A DNA stretch of 64,000 nucleotides, taken from Clostridium sp. (lineage in GTDB: Bacteria; Bacillota; Clostridia; Lachnospirales; Lachnospiraceae). A model generated the notes under the pieces. The model searched no databases, was not told the DNA's origin, and worked only from the letters and a program-made list of their open reading frames with translations. How positions within the stretch are numbered: the stretch's first letter is position 1; the number at the start of each line of letters is the position of its first letter. The translations under genes and the position numbers were made by a program. Where the stretch lies: the NCBI GenBank assembly GCA_018377235.1, contig JAGZZT010000004.1:1-64000 (forward strand), in the 5' to 3' direction. Of the stretch, positions 7,530 through 15,159 are shown piece by piece.

Positions 7530-7784
7530 ATGGGACAAAAGGAAAAACTCATTCAGCGTCTCAAGTCAAAGCCTAAGGACTTCACCTTCGATGACGCTGA
7601 AACGTTACTCAAATATTTGGATTACATTCGCTCGAATAAGGGAAAAACAAGTGGTTCCCGTGTCATGTTCGTAAGCGATGAACATGGAAGCATATTGCTC
7701 CATAAGCCACATCCACAAAAAGAATTAAAAGCCTATCAAATCAAACAGCTGATAGAGATTTTGGAACAGGAGGGTCTCATATGA
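7530..7784 (+). CDS. hicA: HicA-type mRNA interferase toxin
   Basis: An 84-residue protein preceded by CGGAGGG. It fits the HicA double-stranded-RNA-binding-like fold in the variant with SGSRVMFV and LHKPHPQKELKAYQIKQLIE. Classic HicA has a catalytic histidine in a GSHH motif; here that position reads GSRV, so activity may depend on the histidines of LHKPHP or be reduced. The last 4 bases overlap hicB (ATGA), the usual coupled arrangement. Toxin before antitoxin is normal for HicAB. Its job is translation-dependent mRNA cleavage when HicB is lost, here perhaps stabilising the former mobile element. Confidence 0.85.
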   Translation: MGQKEKLIQRLKSKPKDFTFDDAETLLKYLDYIRSNKGKTSGSRVMFVSDEHGSILLHKPHPQKELKAYQIKQLIEILEQEGLI

Positions 7785-8128
7785 ATAACACTATTCAATA
7801 CAAAGGCTATGTCGGAAGCGTTGAGTTTTCCGAAGAAGATGGCATTTTTTATGGTAAGGTCATGGGAATTCGTTCCCTGATTTCTTACGAAGGCGAAAGT
7901 GCCAAGGAACTTCTGGACGATTTTCACGGTGCCATCGATGATTATCTGGAAACCTGCAAGGCAGAAGGAAAGGAACCCGAAGTTGCATTCAAAGGCAGCT
8001 TCAATATCCGCCTTTCCCCTGACCTTCATAAAAAGCTGTTCATTTATACAACAGCGCATCAGATGTCCATGAATAAGTACATCGAAGATACTTTGAAGGA
8101 TTCTCCAGCAGCGCGAGTTGTCGTTTAA
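7781..8128 (+). CDS. hicB: HicB-type antitoxin
   Basis: A 115-residue antitoxin. Residues about 5-60 form the partly degraded RNase H-like HicB domain (GYVGSVEFSEEDGIFYGKVM); residues about 68-110 form a ribbon-helix-helix DNA-binding domain (FNIRLSPDLHKKLFIYTTAH). It neutralises HicA by direct binding and should repress the operon through the palindrome at 7463-7484. It ends 7 bases before a terminator hairpin. The pair is the only plus-strand operon in this stretch of phage debris. Confidence 0.88.
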   Translation: MNNTIQYKGYVGSVEFSEEDGIFYGKVMGIRSLISYEGESAKELLDDFHGAIDDYLETCKAEGKEPEVAFKGSFNIRLSPDLHKKLFIYTTAHQMSMNKYIEDTLKDSPAARVVV

Positions 8129-8135
8129 CCAAGCG

Positions 8136-8168
8136 TCCCACCCAGTCACACGGCTGAGTGGGATTTTT
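8136..8168 (+). terminator. Terminator of hicAB
   Basis: TCCCAC...GTGGGA stem with an inner CAG/CTG pairing, followed by five T, 8 bases after the hicB stop. Confidence 0.7.
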
Positions 8169-8188
8169 CTTTGTCCCAACTTACCTTT

Positions 8189-8218
8189 CGTGCTTATTTC
8201 ATTTGCGATATAAGCACG
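8189..8218. other. Hairpin between hicAB and the phage tail remnant
   Basis: CGTGCTTAT and ATAAGCACG form a perfect 9-bp inverted repeat with a 12-base loop. A T-rich run follows on the plus strand from about 8226. It could be a second terminator for hicAB or a leftover of the phage tail operon. Confidence 0.4.
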
Positions 8219-8241
8219 GTCGTCTCTTTTTTGCTTTAGAA

Positions 8242-8400
8242 TCAGTCAAAGTCCTCCTGCGAAGCCAGTTCCTTATAGGGGTACTCGTCGTTCTGCCGCT
8301 CCGTGAACATGTCATTGACCAACCCAATGGTCAGCAGGTCGAGGTCGGCGATGCTGATACCGAGCTGCACACATCTCAGCAGAAAGAGCGGGGTGGTCAT
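8242..8400 (-). CDS. Small phage tail-chaperone companion protein
   Basis: A 52-residue frame (MTTPLFLLRCVQLGISIADL, ending ELASQEDFD). Its ATG overlaps the stop of the tail assembly chaperone pseudogene upstream (ATGA at 8397-8400). In siphovirus tail operons the chaperone is often followed by a short overlapping product that helps load the tape measure protein, which fits the tape measure fragment in the same debris. It looks intact but its upstream partner is broken, so it is unlikely to serve a functional phage. Confidence 0.55.
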   Translation of the reverse strand: MTTPLFLLRCVQLGISIADLDLLTIGLVNDMFTERQNDEYPYKELASQEDFD

Positions 8401-8776
8401 TTCCCGCTCACTTTTTCGAGGTTTTTTCTGGATTCTACCTCAGTCTGCACATTCAGACCCCACAGTTCGATCAGCTGCGGAAGGATCTGATAGATAGAGA
8501 AGGTGTTGAACTAATCCAGGAACTCCTCCGGGCTGATGGCACCTTTGCCGGATCTGCATGACGTGCCATCAGCCACGCAAGATCCTCGAACATCTCCAGA
8601 CTGAACAGGTCGAGGTTGGAATTGTCCTCCTCATTCTCGCCCACGCTCTTTTCCAACTGGCGCAGGTCTTTGTAAATGTCACGGCCAAACTTGATGCGGT
8701 ACAGGCGAGGCACAGCGGCACTTGCCTTAAAGGTGACTTCCTTGCCATCGATCTCGATTTTCTTAGTAACTGCCAT
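8397..8776 (-). pseudogene. Phage tail assembly chaperone, frameshift plus in-frame stop
   Basis: ATG 8776 starts a typical chaperone (MAVTKKIEIDGKEVTFKASA). After ARHADP near 8545 the correct reading moves to another frame, continuing as SPEEFLD, a TAG at about 8513, then FNTFSIYQILPQLIELWGLN and a proper end at 8397. Two lesions in one gene show clear decay. If read straight on, the original frame gives 101 residues ending in unrelated sequence. Confidence 0.7.
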
Positions 8777-8842
8777 AATTGATATCCTCCATATTTTCAT
8801 GTAAAAGGCAGAGCCAAAGCCCTGCCACCGTGTGTATTCTTC

Positions 8843-9670
8843 TTACTCTGCCGGATCGATGCTGACCAGTGCTCCACTGCCGCTGACCGTAGGCAGTTTG
8901 CCATCCCACTTCTGGATCTTCTGATACTCAATCAGGTTCCCAGACAGGCTTTCGGCAATCTTGCGGTTTGCCTCTGCCTGTGCATCTGCGGCAATAGAAG
9001 TCTTCTGGGCTTCCGCCTCTGCATTGGTGATCGCCACCTGCTTATCGGCTTCTGCCTTGGCAATGGCAGCTTCATTCTCGATCTTCTGCTTGTCAGCATT
9101 CTGCTGGGCAATGGACTTCTGCTGAATGGCGGCATTGTAGGCTTCCTCGAAGTCCATGTCGTTGATGACGACCTTGTTTACGAATACAACATCCTCACCG
9201 TACTTCTGCACGAGGGATTCTGCCAGCTTCTGCTGTGCCAGAGGCTCGATCTTAGTGCGGTTGGTCACCTCATTGGGACCAAGCTCTGCCATGGCCGACT
9301 TGATGGCCGATGCCACCAGCTCGTCGCCCACCAGATTCTTGATATCGGACACATTCGCATAGAGCCATGCACTCTTCTCAGGAAGCACCTGATAGGTCAC
9401 GATCACATCTGCCGCATAAACCGGAGTCTTGTCGGATGCCTCACCCCAGACCTGCGCCTCGATGTGCTTGTCCTGCTGCTTATTGTTGACCTTGTGGATG
9501 CTCTGCACAAAAGGAATGCAGAAATTGAGCTTACCGCTCTGGATGGTGGTCTCCTGGATCTGACCGAAGCTGGTCTTTACGCCGGTATAACCGGTGGGGA
9601 TAATGCGGAACGAACAGACAGCCAGCACCAGAACGATGATCACTGCGAACAAAGGAAAAATCTTCTTCAT
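8843..9670 (-). CDS. Prohibitin/SPFH-domain membrane protein
   Basis: A 275-residue protein from ATG 9670 (GAGGT upstream). An N-terminal membrane anchor (FPLFAVIIVLVLAVCSFRII) precedes an SPFH domain (IPTGYTGVKTSFGQI, then DVIVTYQV) at about residues 25-190. A long Ala/Glu/Lys coiled coil follows (KIENEAAIAKAEADKQVAIT). SPFH proteins form large membrane rings and often protect or organise partner proteases. Prohibitin-like genes occur in Clostridia prophages and plasmids, and this one sits between tail and capsid remnants yet looks intact. Role inferred only at family level. Confidence 0.82.
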   Translation of the reverse strand: MKKIFPLFAVIIVLVLAVCSFRIIPTGYTGVKTSFGQIQETTIQSGKLNFCIPFVQSIHKVNNKQQDKHIEAQVWGEASDKTPVYAADVIVTYQVLPEKSAWLYANVSDIKNLVGDELVASAIKSAMAELGPNEVTNRTKIEPLAQQKLAESLVQKYGEDVVFVNKVVINDMDFEEAYNAAIQQKSIAQQNADKQKIENEAAIAKAEADKQVAITNAEAEAQKTSIAADAQAEANRKIAESLSGNLIEYQKIQKWDGKLPTVSGSGALVSIDPAE

Positions 9671-9732
9671 AATCGTATACCTCTTTATAATCATGTAAGC
9701 AGAGCCGAAGCCCTGCTGTGTGTATTGGTCCC

Positions 9733-10479
9733 TTAGCCCTGCGGCTCCTCGGTATGACTGGTGTCTTCGGTGTCCACAGCTTCCGCCTGCGGCTCATAGA
9801 CCGCATCGTACCACTTGTTATAGACATCATCGGTGGTGTTGGTGCCGGTCTTTGCCTTGCCGTCCACACGCTGAGTGGTCAGGAAACCGACCTGATCAAT
9901 ACGGGCATACAGCTCGTTCTGACGGCGGAAGGTGCGGTTCTGGCGGTCAGCCACCCAGTAGTAGCTGTAATCGCCAAAGGCCATGACCTTGCTGCCACCC
10001 TTGATCTCCGGCATGAAGGCGGAAGTCTTCAGCGGACGGTTCAGCAGGATATCCGGCTTGCCGATCTCCAGACCCGGCTTCCAGATATAGTTGCCGTTGT
10101 TGTCCTTGATGGTCATCAGCTGCAGCACCAGGGCTTCGTTGCAGAGGAACTGTGCCTTCTTGCGGTACGGAGCCTTCAGTGCGTAGTAGAGCTTGAAGAT
10201 CTCATCAAAAGAAACAGCATCCTTCTGAGCAGCGGTCACACCGACCTTGGCACCGCCGGTCTCAGCAAGCAGACCCAGAGGCTTGCCCACACCGTCACCG
10301 GTGATAAAGGCGCGCTCCCTTTTAGGACGTTTCCTTGGGCGTTGCTTCTTCCTGCGCTCTTCCCAAAGCACATTGCCGATGGCTTCATTGGCGGTCGGGT
10401 CCGAGTGGCTGTGGCTGACTTTCCTGTTCGGAAAGCTTTCCTCTTTGTGTTCTGTGATCCAGTGAATGACATCTTCCAT
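9733..10479 (-). pseudogene. Chimeric frame: phage protein N-terminus joined to HK97-type capsid C-terminal half
   Basis: A 248-codon frame. Residues 1 to about 57 (MEDVIHWITEHKEESFPNRK, then a basic KKQRPRKRPKRER run) resemble an unrelated small phage protein. From about residue 58 the sequence is the C-terminal half of an HK97-fold major capsid protein (FITGDGVGKPLGLLAETGG, QFLCNEALVLQLMTIKDNNG, GFLTTQRVDGK). The capsid N-arm, delta domain and E-loop are missing, and the last 40 residues after VDGK also look foreign. It is best read as an in-frame fusion created by deletion of the head genes; it could not form capsids. Confidence 0.68.
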
Positions 10480-10488
10480 ACCGCCACC

Positions 10489-11556
10489 TCACTGATTGAT
10501 CTGCTTCCACTGCTGCGGCTCCATCGTGGCGACCTGCCAGCCGATACCCTCCAGTGTGGTAGCACGGTCATAGGAAACAACATCCTGCGATGCACGGGTC
10601 ACCGCATTGGACAGGCCGTACAGAGAAAGGTCGCCGCCTTCAATGAGGTACTTGAGGATGCCTTCCTGTTCCTCTGCATTGATGCCATAGCTCTGGGCAG
10701 TCAACTGCACCACATCCTGCACCCTGCCGGTGATCGGTACTGCCATAGATTCCTGCAAACGGCCGACCACCTGAGAAAAACGAGCCTCATCAATGGCAGC
10801 CATCGTGGTATCACGCAGCTTCAAGAGAAATGCCTTGTCCTCTGCTTCCATCGTCTCATCCGAATACAGTGCAAAGCTGTCCTCCACTGCTTTTGCCTGC
10901 CGGCCTACATGATGGCGGCGTTCGCCCATGTCATTGACCACCATGCCATTCGTGCAAACGAGGCGGTATACCAGCGGCTGAATCGACACAGCCCCCAGCC
11001 CGACCTCGGAGTTGGAGAGCATCACACCTGCCTGCACGATATCGCCCTTGCGGACTTCCATCTCCAGACGGTGATTGACCACCTTGAGGTACAGACGGTT
11101 CTCCGTTACCTCGCAGGACATGACCTCGTACTGATCGTTTCCTGCAAACAGCGGCAGTACTGCCGTGGCGATCTCCATGTTATCGATACGGCGATACCGC
11201 TCCGACAGCAGCGCACGGGCCACCTGTCCGGCACCGTAATCCATCGAGCGTACCATGTAAGAGCTGGGTTTATCCGCAAACCATGTGTTCACGTTCTGGG
11301 CCAGCAGCTCCGGCTTCTGTGCCTGCATGAGATCATAGTATTTGGCCGGAATGCCCAGTGCCGATGCCACCTGCCGATGGAACAGCGAAGTAGTGCCGAA
11401 CACCTCCTGCTGGTTCGTGGTCAGGTGGTTAATCTCAAAGGTGTGTCCATCTTCCCGGAGACACATACCCTGCGCCGGACTGATGAAATCCTGCTTTGCC
11501 TTGTTCTGACGGTTCAGCTCGACCAGGACTTTCTGCAAATTTCTTCCTGTTTTCAT
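10489..11556 (-). CDS. DUF932 phage/plasmid-like protein
   Basis: A 355-residue protein with AGAGG before the ATG. It matches the DUF932 type (related to TIGR03299 phage/plasmid-like proteins): SLFHRQVASALGIPAKYYDL near residues 55-75, an ALLSERYRRIDN motif and VYRLVCTNGMVV in the second half. These proteins are common in phages and conjugative elements and are thought to act in DNA replication or recombination, but no biochemical role is established. It appears intact and full-length, flanked by broken phage genes. Confidence 0.8.
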   Translation of the reverse strand: MKTGRNLQKVLVELNRQNKAKQDFISPAQGMCLREDGHTFEINHLTTNQQEVFGTTSLFHRQVASALGIPAKYYDLMQAQKPELLAQNVNTWFADKPSSYMVRSMDYGAGQVARALLSERYRRIDNMEIATAVLPLFAGNDQYEVMSCEVTENRLYLKVVNHRLEMEVRKGDIVQAGVMLSNSEVGLGAVSIQPLVYRLVCTNGMVVNDMGERRHHVGRQAKAVEDSFALYSDETMEAEDKAFLLKLRDTTMAAIDEARFSQVVGRLQESMAVPITGRVQDVVQLTAQSYGINAEEQEGILKYLIEGGDLSLYGLSNAVTRASQDVVSYDRATTLEGIGWQVATMEPQQWKQINQ

Positions 11557-11647
11557 AGCAATTTTCCTCTCTATCTCTGCGGCGCATATTTATACGCCGG
11601 TTTATGCGTCCGTGTCCTTGTAACAAGGGCACCGTATTTACAAGTGC

Positions 11648-11986
11648 TTACAACTCCCGGTCGATCATCTGCCGGATGATCTTGACAGCTCCCTGCATAC
11701 GCTTACGGTTCAGCCGGGTATCCTGCAGGAGTGTGTCCAGAGCATCCACCTCATCCCGGATGTTACAAAGTACCGACCGCTGATGGTCAGCAAGGCGTTC
11801 ATTGTCCTGCTCCATGCGGTCATACTCCTTTTCGTAATCATCGATATCCTGTACATTGGTATCGATGTACTCCTCGATCTCCCGGCAAAGCTCCTCGCCG
11901 GCATAGTCCTCAACTGCATCCAGCAGGTCGCGAATGCCAAAGGGTGTCAGAAGTTTTCCGTCCTTCATTTTCAATACATGAGGCAT
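11648..11986 (-). CDS. Small acidic coiled-coil phage protein
   Basis: A 112-residue protein with GGGGGGAG just upstream of its ATG. It is very acidic in the middle (EIEEYIDTNVQDIDDYEKEY) and predicted helical throughout, with no catalytic motif. I do not recognise the family. It lies between the DUF932 gene and the polymerase fragment in the same orientation, so it is probably a replication-region accessory gene of the old prophage. Confidence 0.55.
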   Translation of the reverse strand: MPHVLKMKDGKLLTPFGIRDLLDAVEDYAGEELCREIEEYIDTNVQDIDDYEKEYDRMEQDNERLADHQRSVLCNIRDEVDALDTLLQDTRLNRKRMQGAVKIIRQMIDREL

Positions 11987-11998
11987 ATGGCTCCCCCC

Positions 11999-12690
11999 TT
12001 AGTCCTTGAAATAGTAGTCGCCCTTGTACCCGGCAGCGGCCAGTGGCAAACCTTTACACCATGCCGGATTCTCCGACATCAGCTTGCAGACTTCATCCAC
12101 TGTGTACTGATCCTTTGGTGCCTCGATGATGACTTCATCGTGAACATGAGCCACAATATTCAACCCCTCAGCCGAGATACGATCCATTGCCTCAGCCAGA
12201 ATGTCACGGGCAATCGCCTGTGTCGCATTCTCGACCAGTCGGCCTGAGTAGGTTTCCTGTCTGCTCCACTTGTGGTTCTGCCCCACACCCTCATAGGTCA
12301 GGCTCATACGGCCGAAGCGGTTCGGCTGCTGTCTCGGCTTCAGATATGCCAGCCGTCTGCCGGACGGAAGCACCATCCAGAGGGTGCCGGAATAGAACTC
12401 AAAGGCGATCTTTCCGACCTCCTGCCGCTCCCCGGTCTTATAGGCAGTCATCGCAGCCTTTTCGGTGTCCCACCAATACTGCACGATCTTCGGGTTGGCT
12501 TCCCGCCAGGAATCAATGATCTCCGGCAGTTCTTCTTCGTGCAGTCCCATCTGCAATGCACCCATACTGATAAGTGCGCCGGAGGAACCGCCGTAGCCAC
12601 AAGCCAGCGTTGCGATTTTTCCTTTCTGACGCAAGTCGCCGTTGACACCGTGCTTGACGACAGGCACATATCGGCAGTAAAAAAGGCAAA
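11999..12690 (-). pseudogene. C-terminal fragment of a phage family A DNA polymerase
   Basis: The frame encodes the fingers/palm end of a family A polymerase: motif B (GDLRQKGKIATLACGYGGSS, with the conserved Arg, Lys and Tyr-Gly) and motif C (IVAHVHDEVIIE, with the catalytic HDE). The 3'-5' exonuclease and motif A aspartate are absent; intact phage versions are about 650 residues and this is about 225. The homology begins directly after the terminator of the next gene, so a deletion removed the front. A GTG at 12667 is the first possible start, without a ribosome binding site. Confidence 0.78.
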
Positions 12691-12725
12691 AAAATACCGC
12701 ACAGACACTTTTGATCTGTACGGTA
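12688..12725 (-). terminator. Terminator of the XRE gene at 12727-13077
   Basis: TACCGTACAGA/TCTGTGCGGTA stem (one mismatch) followed by seven T on the minus strand, directly after the XRE stop codon. Confidence 0.85.
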
Positions 12726-12726
12726 C

Positions 12727-13077
12727 TTAACCAGCCATAGCCACATGACCTTCTTGGAACAAGAACGCATCAATGGCATCTTTTACCATCTCTTGATGCC
12801 TGGGACTCAACTTCTCATATTTTTCTTGAATTGGAGCCGCTGTGTTTTCTGGCTCTTCTTCGTCCATCAGAGCGTCCATTGAAACGCCAAGGGCTTTTGC
12901 AAATTTACGCAGCAGTGAGCTGCTCATTATACCTTTCGCTCCATTCTCATACTTGGAGATGTCAGCTCGGTCAATATCCACCGCATTGCTCAAATCTGCC
13001 TGCGACCATCCCAGTCGCAATCGGTACTTTCTTATATTCTGACCCAATATATATTCTTCGCTGTGAATATCGACCAT
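12727..13077 (-). CDS. XRE-family transcriptional regulator
   Basis: A 116-residue protein. Helix-turn-helix at about residues 10-65 (LGWSQADLSNAVDIDRADIS, followed by KYENGAKGI). The C-terminal tail is helical and acidic (EKYEKLSPRHQEMVKDAIDA), perhaps a dimer helix. ATG 13077 was chosen over GTG 13086 because GGAGG lies 7-8 bases upstream of the ATG and abuts the GTG. It is monocistronic, with its own strong terminator. Probably a CI-like repressor left from a prophage or conjugative element. Confidence 0.8.
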   Translation of the reverse strand: MVDIHSEEYILGQNIRKYRLRLGWSQADLSNAVDIDRADISKYENGAKGIMSSSLLRKFAKALGVSMDALMDEEEPENTAAPIQEKYEKLSPRHQEMVKDAIDAFLFQEGHVAMAG

Positions 13078-13106
13078 GCTGCTCACCTCCTTCCTCTTTC
13101 GTACTT

Positions 13107-13284
13107 TTACTTGATTATATCCGGTCTAAGTTTCTTCCCGCTCTCATTCATTTTTGTAGATAACTTTTTTAATTTCTCCGGATGGGCAGCCTCCATTTCG
13201 TTTGTATTTATCCAAATATGGTACCCATCCGCCTTCTGTCCATAAACGACAAAAAGACCGGAGCAAATAAAGATTCAAGTGCAT
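13107..13284 (-). other. Candidate small gene read across a +1 shift after a hairpin (copy 1)
   Basis: From ATG 13284 the zero frame reads MHLNLYLLRSF to a TCTTTTTGTCGTTTA sequence. Skipping one T gives a protein-like frame (VVYGQKADGYHIWINTNEME) that ends in ESGKKLRPDIIK at TAA 13107-13109. The downstream segment reads far more like protein than the zero frame. It sits right after a 25-bp-arm hairpin and ahead of the XRE gene. It may be a decayed gene, a frameshifted gene or a fragment; see the matching copy at 13722-13854. Confidence 0.35.
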
Positions 13285-13322
13285 CGAATGCTACAATACT
13301 TGTTTCTTTATTTACTCCGGTC
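13256..13322 (-). repeat. Long hairpin followed by T-run and GTCGTTTA (copy 1)
   Basis: Arms at 13256-13280 and 13298-13322 pair over about 25 bases (GACCGGAG-AAATAAAGA core) with few mismatches and a 17-base loop. On the minus strand it is followed by TTTTTGTCGTTTA. It could act as a terminator, but no gene clearly ends upstream of it. Confidence 0.6.
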
Positions 13323-13325
13323 TAC

Positions 13326-13721
13326 AGATTCTTTTATCTATATGTACCGGCATGTACCAGATTGATAGTTACTTTTCAACCTCAAACAAGCGCACTTCGA
13401 CCCAACAAATTAGTAAAAATTAATTTAAACTATTTAATTCAAACTATAGTAATAGATTTTCCTGCGGCACTATGCCGCCAATTCAACAGTAAATAAATAA
13501 TTAATTTTACTAAATATATGTAATCTTTGTACGCCGTTCGCTCACCCAATTATCTGATGAGTGATGTGGCATCAATCAACTATCTTTCCCAGTACACCTC
13601 CTATATGACTACGATTTCGATATATTTATACAATCAAATTTTTCCACAATTTGTGGTAAATTTAATTATATCAGATATAATCCCGTCCGTAAATAGGCTC
13701 TGGAAAATTTTGTCATATAGT
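13326..13721. other. AT-rich gap without a recognisable gene
   Basis: No convincing coding frame on either strand. It contains two small palindromes, GCGGCACTATGCCGC (about 13463) and CCACAATTTGTGG (about 13644), and long A/T runs. It could hold a regulatory RNA or promoter region but nothing specific is supported. Confidence 0.4.
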
Positions 13722-13854
13722 TCAGAAGCAAGTCGTTATTTTGTACATTTTGCCAGTAAAATCTCTGACAGCCATCTTTTCTTCTCTGGCTGCAGCAACT
13801 ATCATTGGTACTTTTCCTCTGTAAACGACAAAAGGAGCCGAAGGTCATGGTCAT
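13722..13854 (-). other. Candidate small gene read across a +1 shift after a hairpin (copy 2)
   Basis: Same design as 13107-13284. The zero frame from ATG 13854 reads MTMTFGSF up to TCCTTTTGTCGTTTA; skipping one T continues as VVYRGKVPMIVAAAREEKMA and ends ...GKMYKITTCF at TGA 13722-13724. The zero frame also stays open, to 13666, but is Cys/Trp-rich and less protein-like. No good ribosome binding site is seen. Real gene status is uncertain. Confidence 0.33.
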
Positions 13855-13876
13855 ATAACCACAATCTTCGGCTCCT
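13833..13876 (-). repeat. Hairpin followed by T-run and GTCGTTTA (copy 2)
   Basis: AGGAGCCGAAG (13833-13843) and CTTCGGCTCCT (13866-13876) are perfect 11-bp arms; the minus strand continues TTTTGTCGTTTA. It lies just past the stop of the small gene at 13899, so it may double as that gene's terminator. Confidence 0.65.
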
Positions 13877-13898
13877 ATTAGCCCCTCATCGAATCCAA

Positions 13899-14105
13899 TT
13901 ACCCGATGGATATACTCTTTTTCACTTCATACACGGCTAGCTTTCCATTGCTGCGCTGCCTGACTTCAGCATTGTTACCCCGGCTCGTAATCTCCCGTAT
14001 GGTTTTCATAATGAATGCATCATCATTCATTGTGCTAGCAGATACGTCATGTACACGGCTGTTATGTGAGGAATAACCACACCTGCTCTGTTCAAGTTCT
14101 TTCAT
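13899..14105 (-). CDS. Small hypothetical protein of mobile-element type
   Basis: About 68 residues from ATG 14105 (a GTG at 14117 sits directly on the GGAAAGGGG and is less likely). Mid-sequence reads MNDDAFIMKTIREITSRGNN and then a short beta-like tail (KLAVYEVKKSISIG). No known domain is recognised; similar short proteins are often found next to regulators in Clostridia conjugative elements. It lies 23 bases after the HTH gene at 14129-15010 and is probably co-transcribed with it. Confidence 0.55.
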   Translation of the reverse strand: MKELEQSRCGYSSHNSRVHDVSASTMNDDAFIMKTIREITSRGNNAEVRQRSNGKLAVYEVKKSISIG

Positions 14106-14128
14106 TACCAACTGCACCCCTTTCCGGA

Positions 14129-15010
14129 TCAGATGTCAAAGAGTTTCTGCTCCCAATCGCTTTCTGTTTCTTCCACGGTGTCTTCTTCAGCCTTCGACTC
14201 ATCATCTTCTATCGGTGTAAAAACAGTCCCGACATTTGGACGCCCCACCAATGGGAAAACAAATTCTTCTTCCACCTTGTTTTCATCAAGATTTACCAAA
14301 ATAAGAGAAAACACATCCTTGAACTTTATATTCTCAAGTGTTTCAACCATTCGGTTATATACTTCCCGGTTGGTGAGAACGAAGCTCATCTTTTTCGGAT
14401 TCATAGTCCCAGCATAGTAAAGACCTAAGACCATCAGAAACTTCTGGCGCAGCTTCATCACGGTATGCGCCACACTGTTTTTTTCCAACATTGTGTGCCA
14501 GATTTCGAATTCCCAAATCTCCATCTCGCCACTATCGGAATTAGCATTCGTTGATATAACCCAATCTGTCCGATAACGGTAATTAAGAGCATTGTGTTTA
14601 TTTTCACCCTCTAATATTGAAGTCCTGTAACCCCTATCTTCCAACTCCTTAAATATTATATCCGTAATGTTTTTTTCTGTAGCTTCAAATTCTTTGCTCG
14701 TATACTTTCCTGTCATCCGGCGTGGTACTTTGCCATTTGCATCCATCAGCATTTCAAAAGTTATTCCACTTTCCGGGTCCGAGTTCTGTGCCACTTTCTG
14801 AATCAGCTCATCCGTGCAGGCCCCAGAATTTTTCATGTTAACTATTCTTGAAAGCGTTGATGGATTCACTCCGCAATCAAGGGCAAACTGCCGCATACTG
14901 CGGCTTGCTCCTTTTGCTCTAATGAGCAACTCTGCTAATTTCTCTTTCTCCGGCTGACGAATGCGAATATAATTCGCAAGCTCCGTCATATCAATTTTTC
15001 TATCGCTCAT
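14129..15010 (-). CDS. Helix-turn-helix protein with a large unassigned C-terminal domain
   Basis: A 293-residue protein. Residues about 25-65 form a helix-turn-helix (SMRQFALDCGVNPSTLSRIV). The rest contains a segment with a nuclease-like feel (YRTDWVISTNANSDSGEMEI, EFEIWHTMLEKNS) but I cannot assign a fold; it may be a restriction-like or ligand-binding domain. The tail is very acidic (DDESKAEEDTVEETE) and ends WEQKLFDI. It has a consensus promoter and GGGAGG ribosome site, and is transcribed divergently from the LexA-box-bearing XRE gene at 15332. Confidence 0.62.
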   Translation of the reverse strand: MSDRKIDMTELANYIRIRQPEKEKLAELLIRAKGASRSMRQFALDCGVNPSTLSRIVNMKNSGACTDELIQKVAQNSDPESGITFEMLMDANGKVPRRMTGKYTSKEFEATEKNITDIIFKELEDRGYRTSILEGENKHNALNYRYRTDWVISTNANSDSGEMEIWEFEIWHTMLEKNSVAHTVMKLRQKFLMVLGLYYAGTMNPKKMSFVLTNREVYNRMVETLENIKFKDVFSLILVNLDENKVEEEFVFPLVGRPNVGTVFTPIEDDESKAEEDTVEETESDWEQKLFDI

Positions 15011-15062
15011 GCTTTGCCTCCCGTAAATCAGGCATGTTGTTTATTTTGTTTATGTTGCGTAT

Positions 15063-15091
15063 ATTGTATCACTTCATAATTCCATTGTCAA
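15063..15091 (-). promoter_or_regulatory. Promoter of the HTH gene at 14129-15010
   Basis: Minus-strand TTGACA (15086-15091) and TACAAT (15063-15068) with a 17-base spacer. Confidence 0.75.
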
Positions 15092-15159
15092 CATATATGC
15101 AATATTTATTGCTTGTTTTGCTTGATAATTTTTTTATTTGTTTTCAGCCAATTTCCCTC

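Noticed and set aside
8101..8128. GTCGTTTAA at the end of hicB as a third copy of the hairpin/GTCGTTTA cassette
   Set aside because: No preceding hairpin and T-run; the bases are the last codons and stop of hicB.
9718..11679. Very long open frame (about 650 codons) on the plus strand
   Set aside because: It is antisense to the capsid-chimera and DUF932 genes, which have clear family motifs and ribosome sites on the minus strand; its own composition (His/Cys/Leu-rich) is typical of a shadow frame.
13527..13940. Plus-strand frame of 137 codons in the AT-rich gap
   Set aside because: No ribosome binding site, Ser/Tyr/Ile-biased shadow composition, and it runs antisense across the hairpin and the small gene at 13899.
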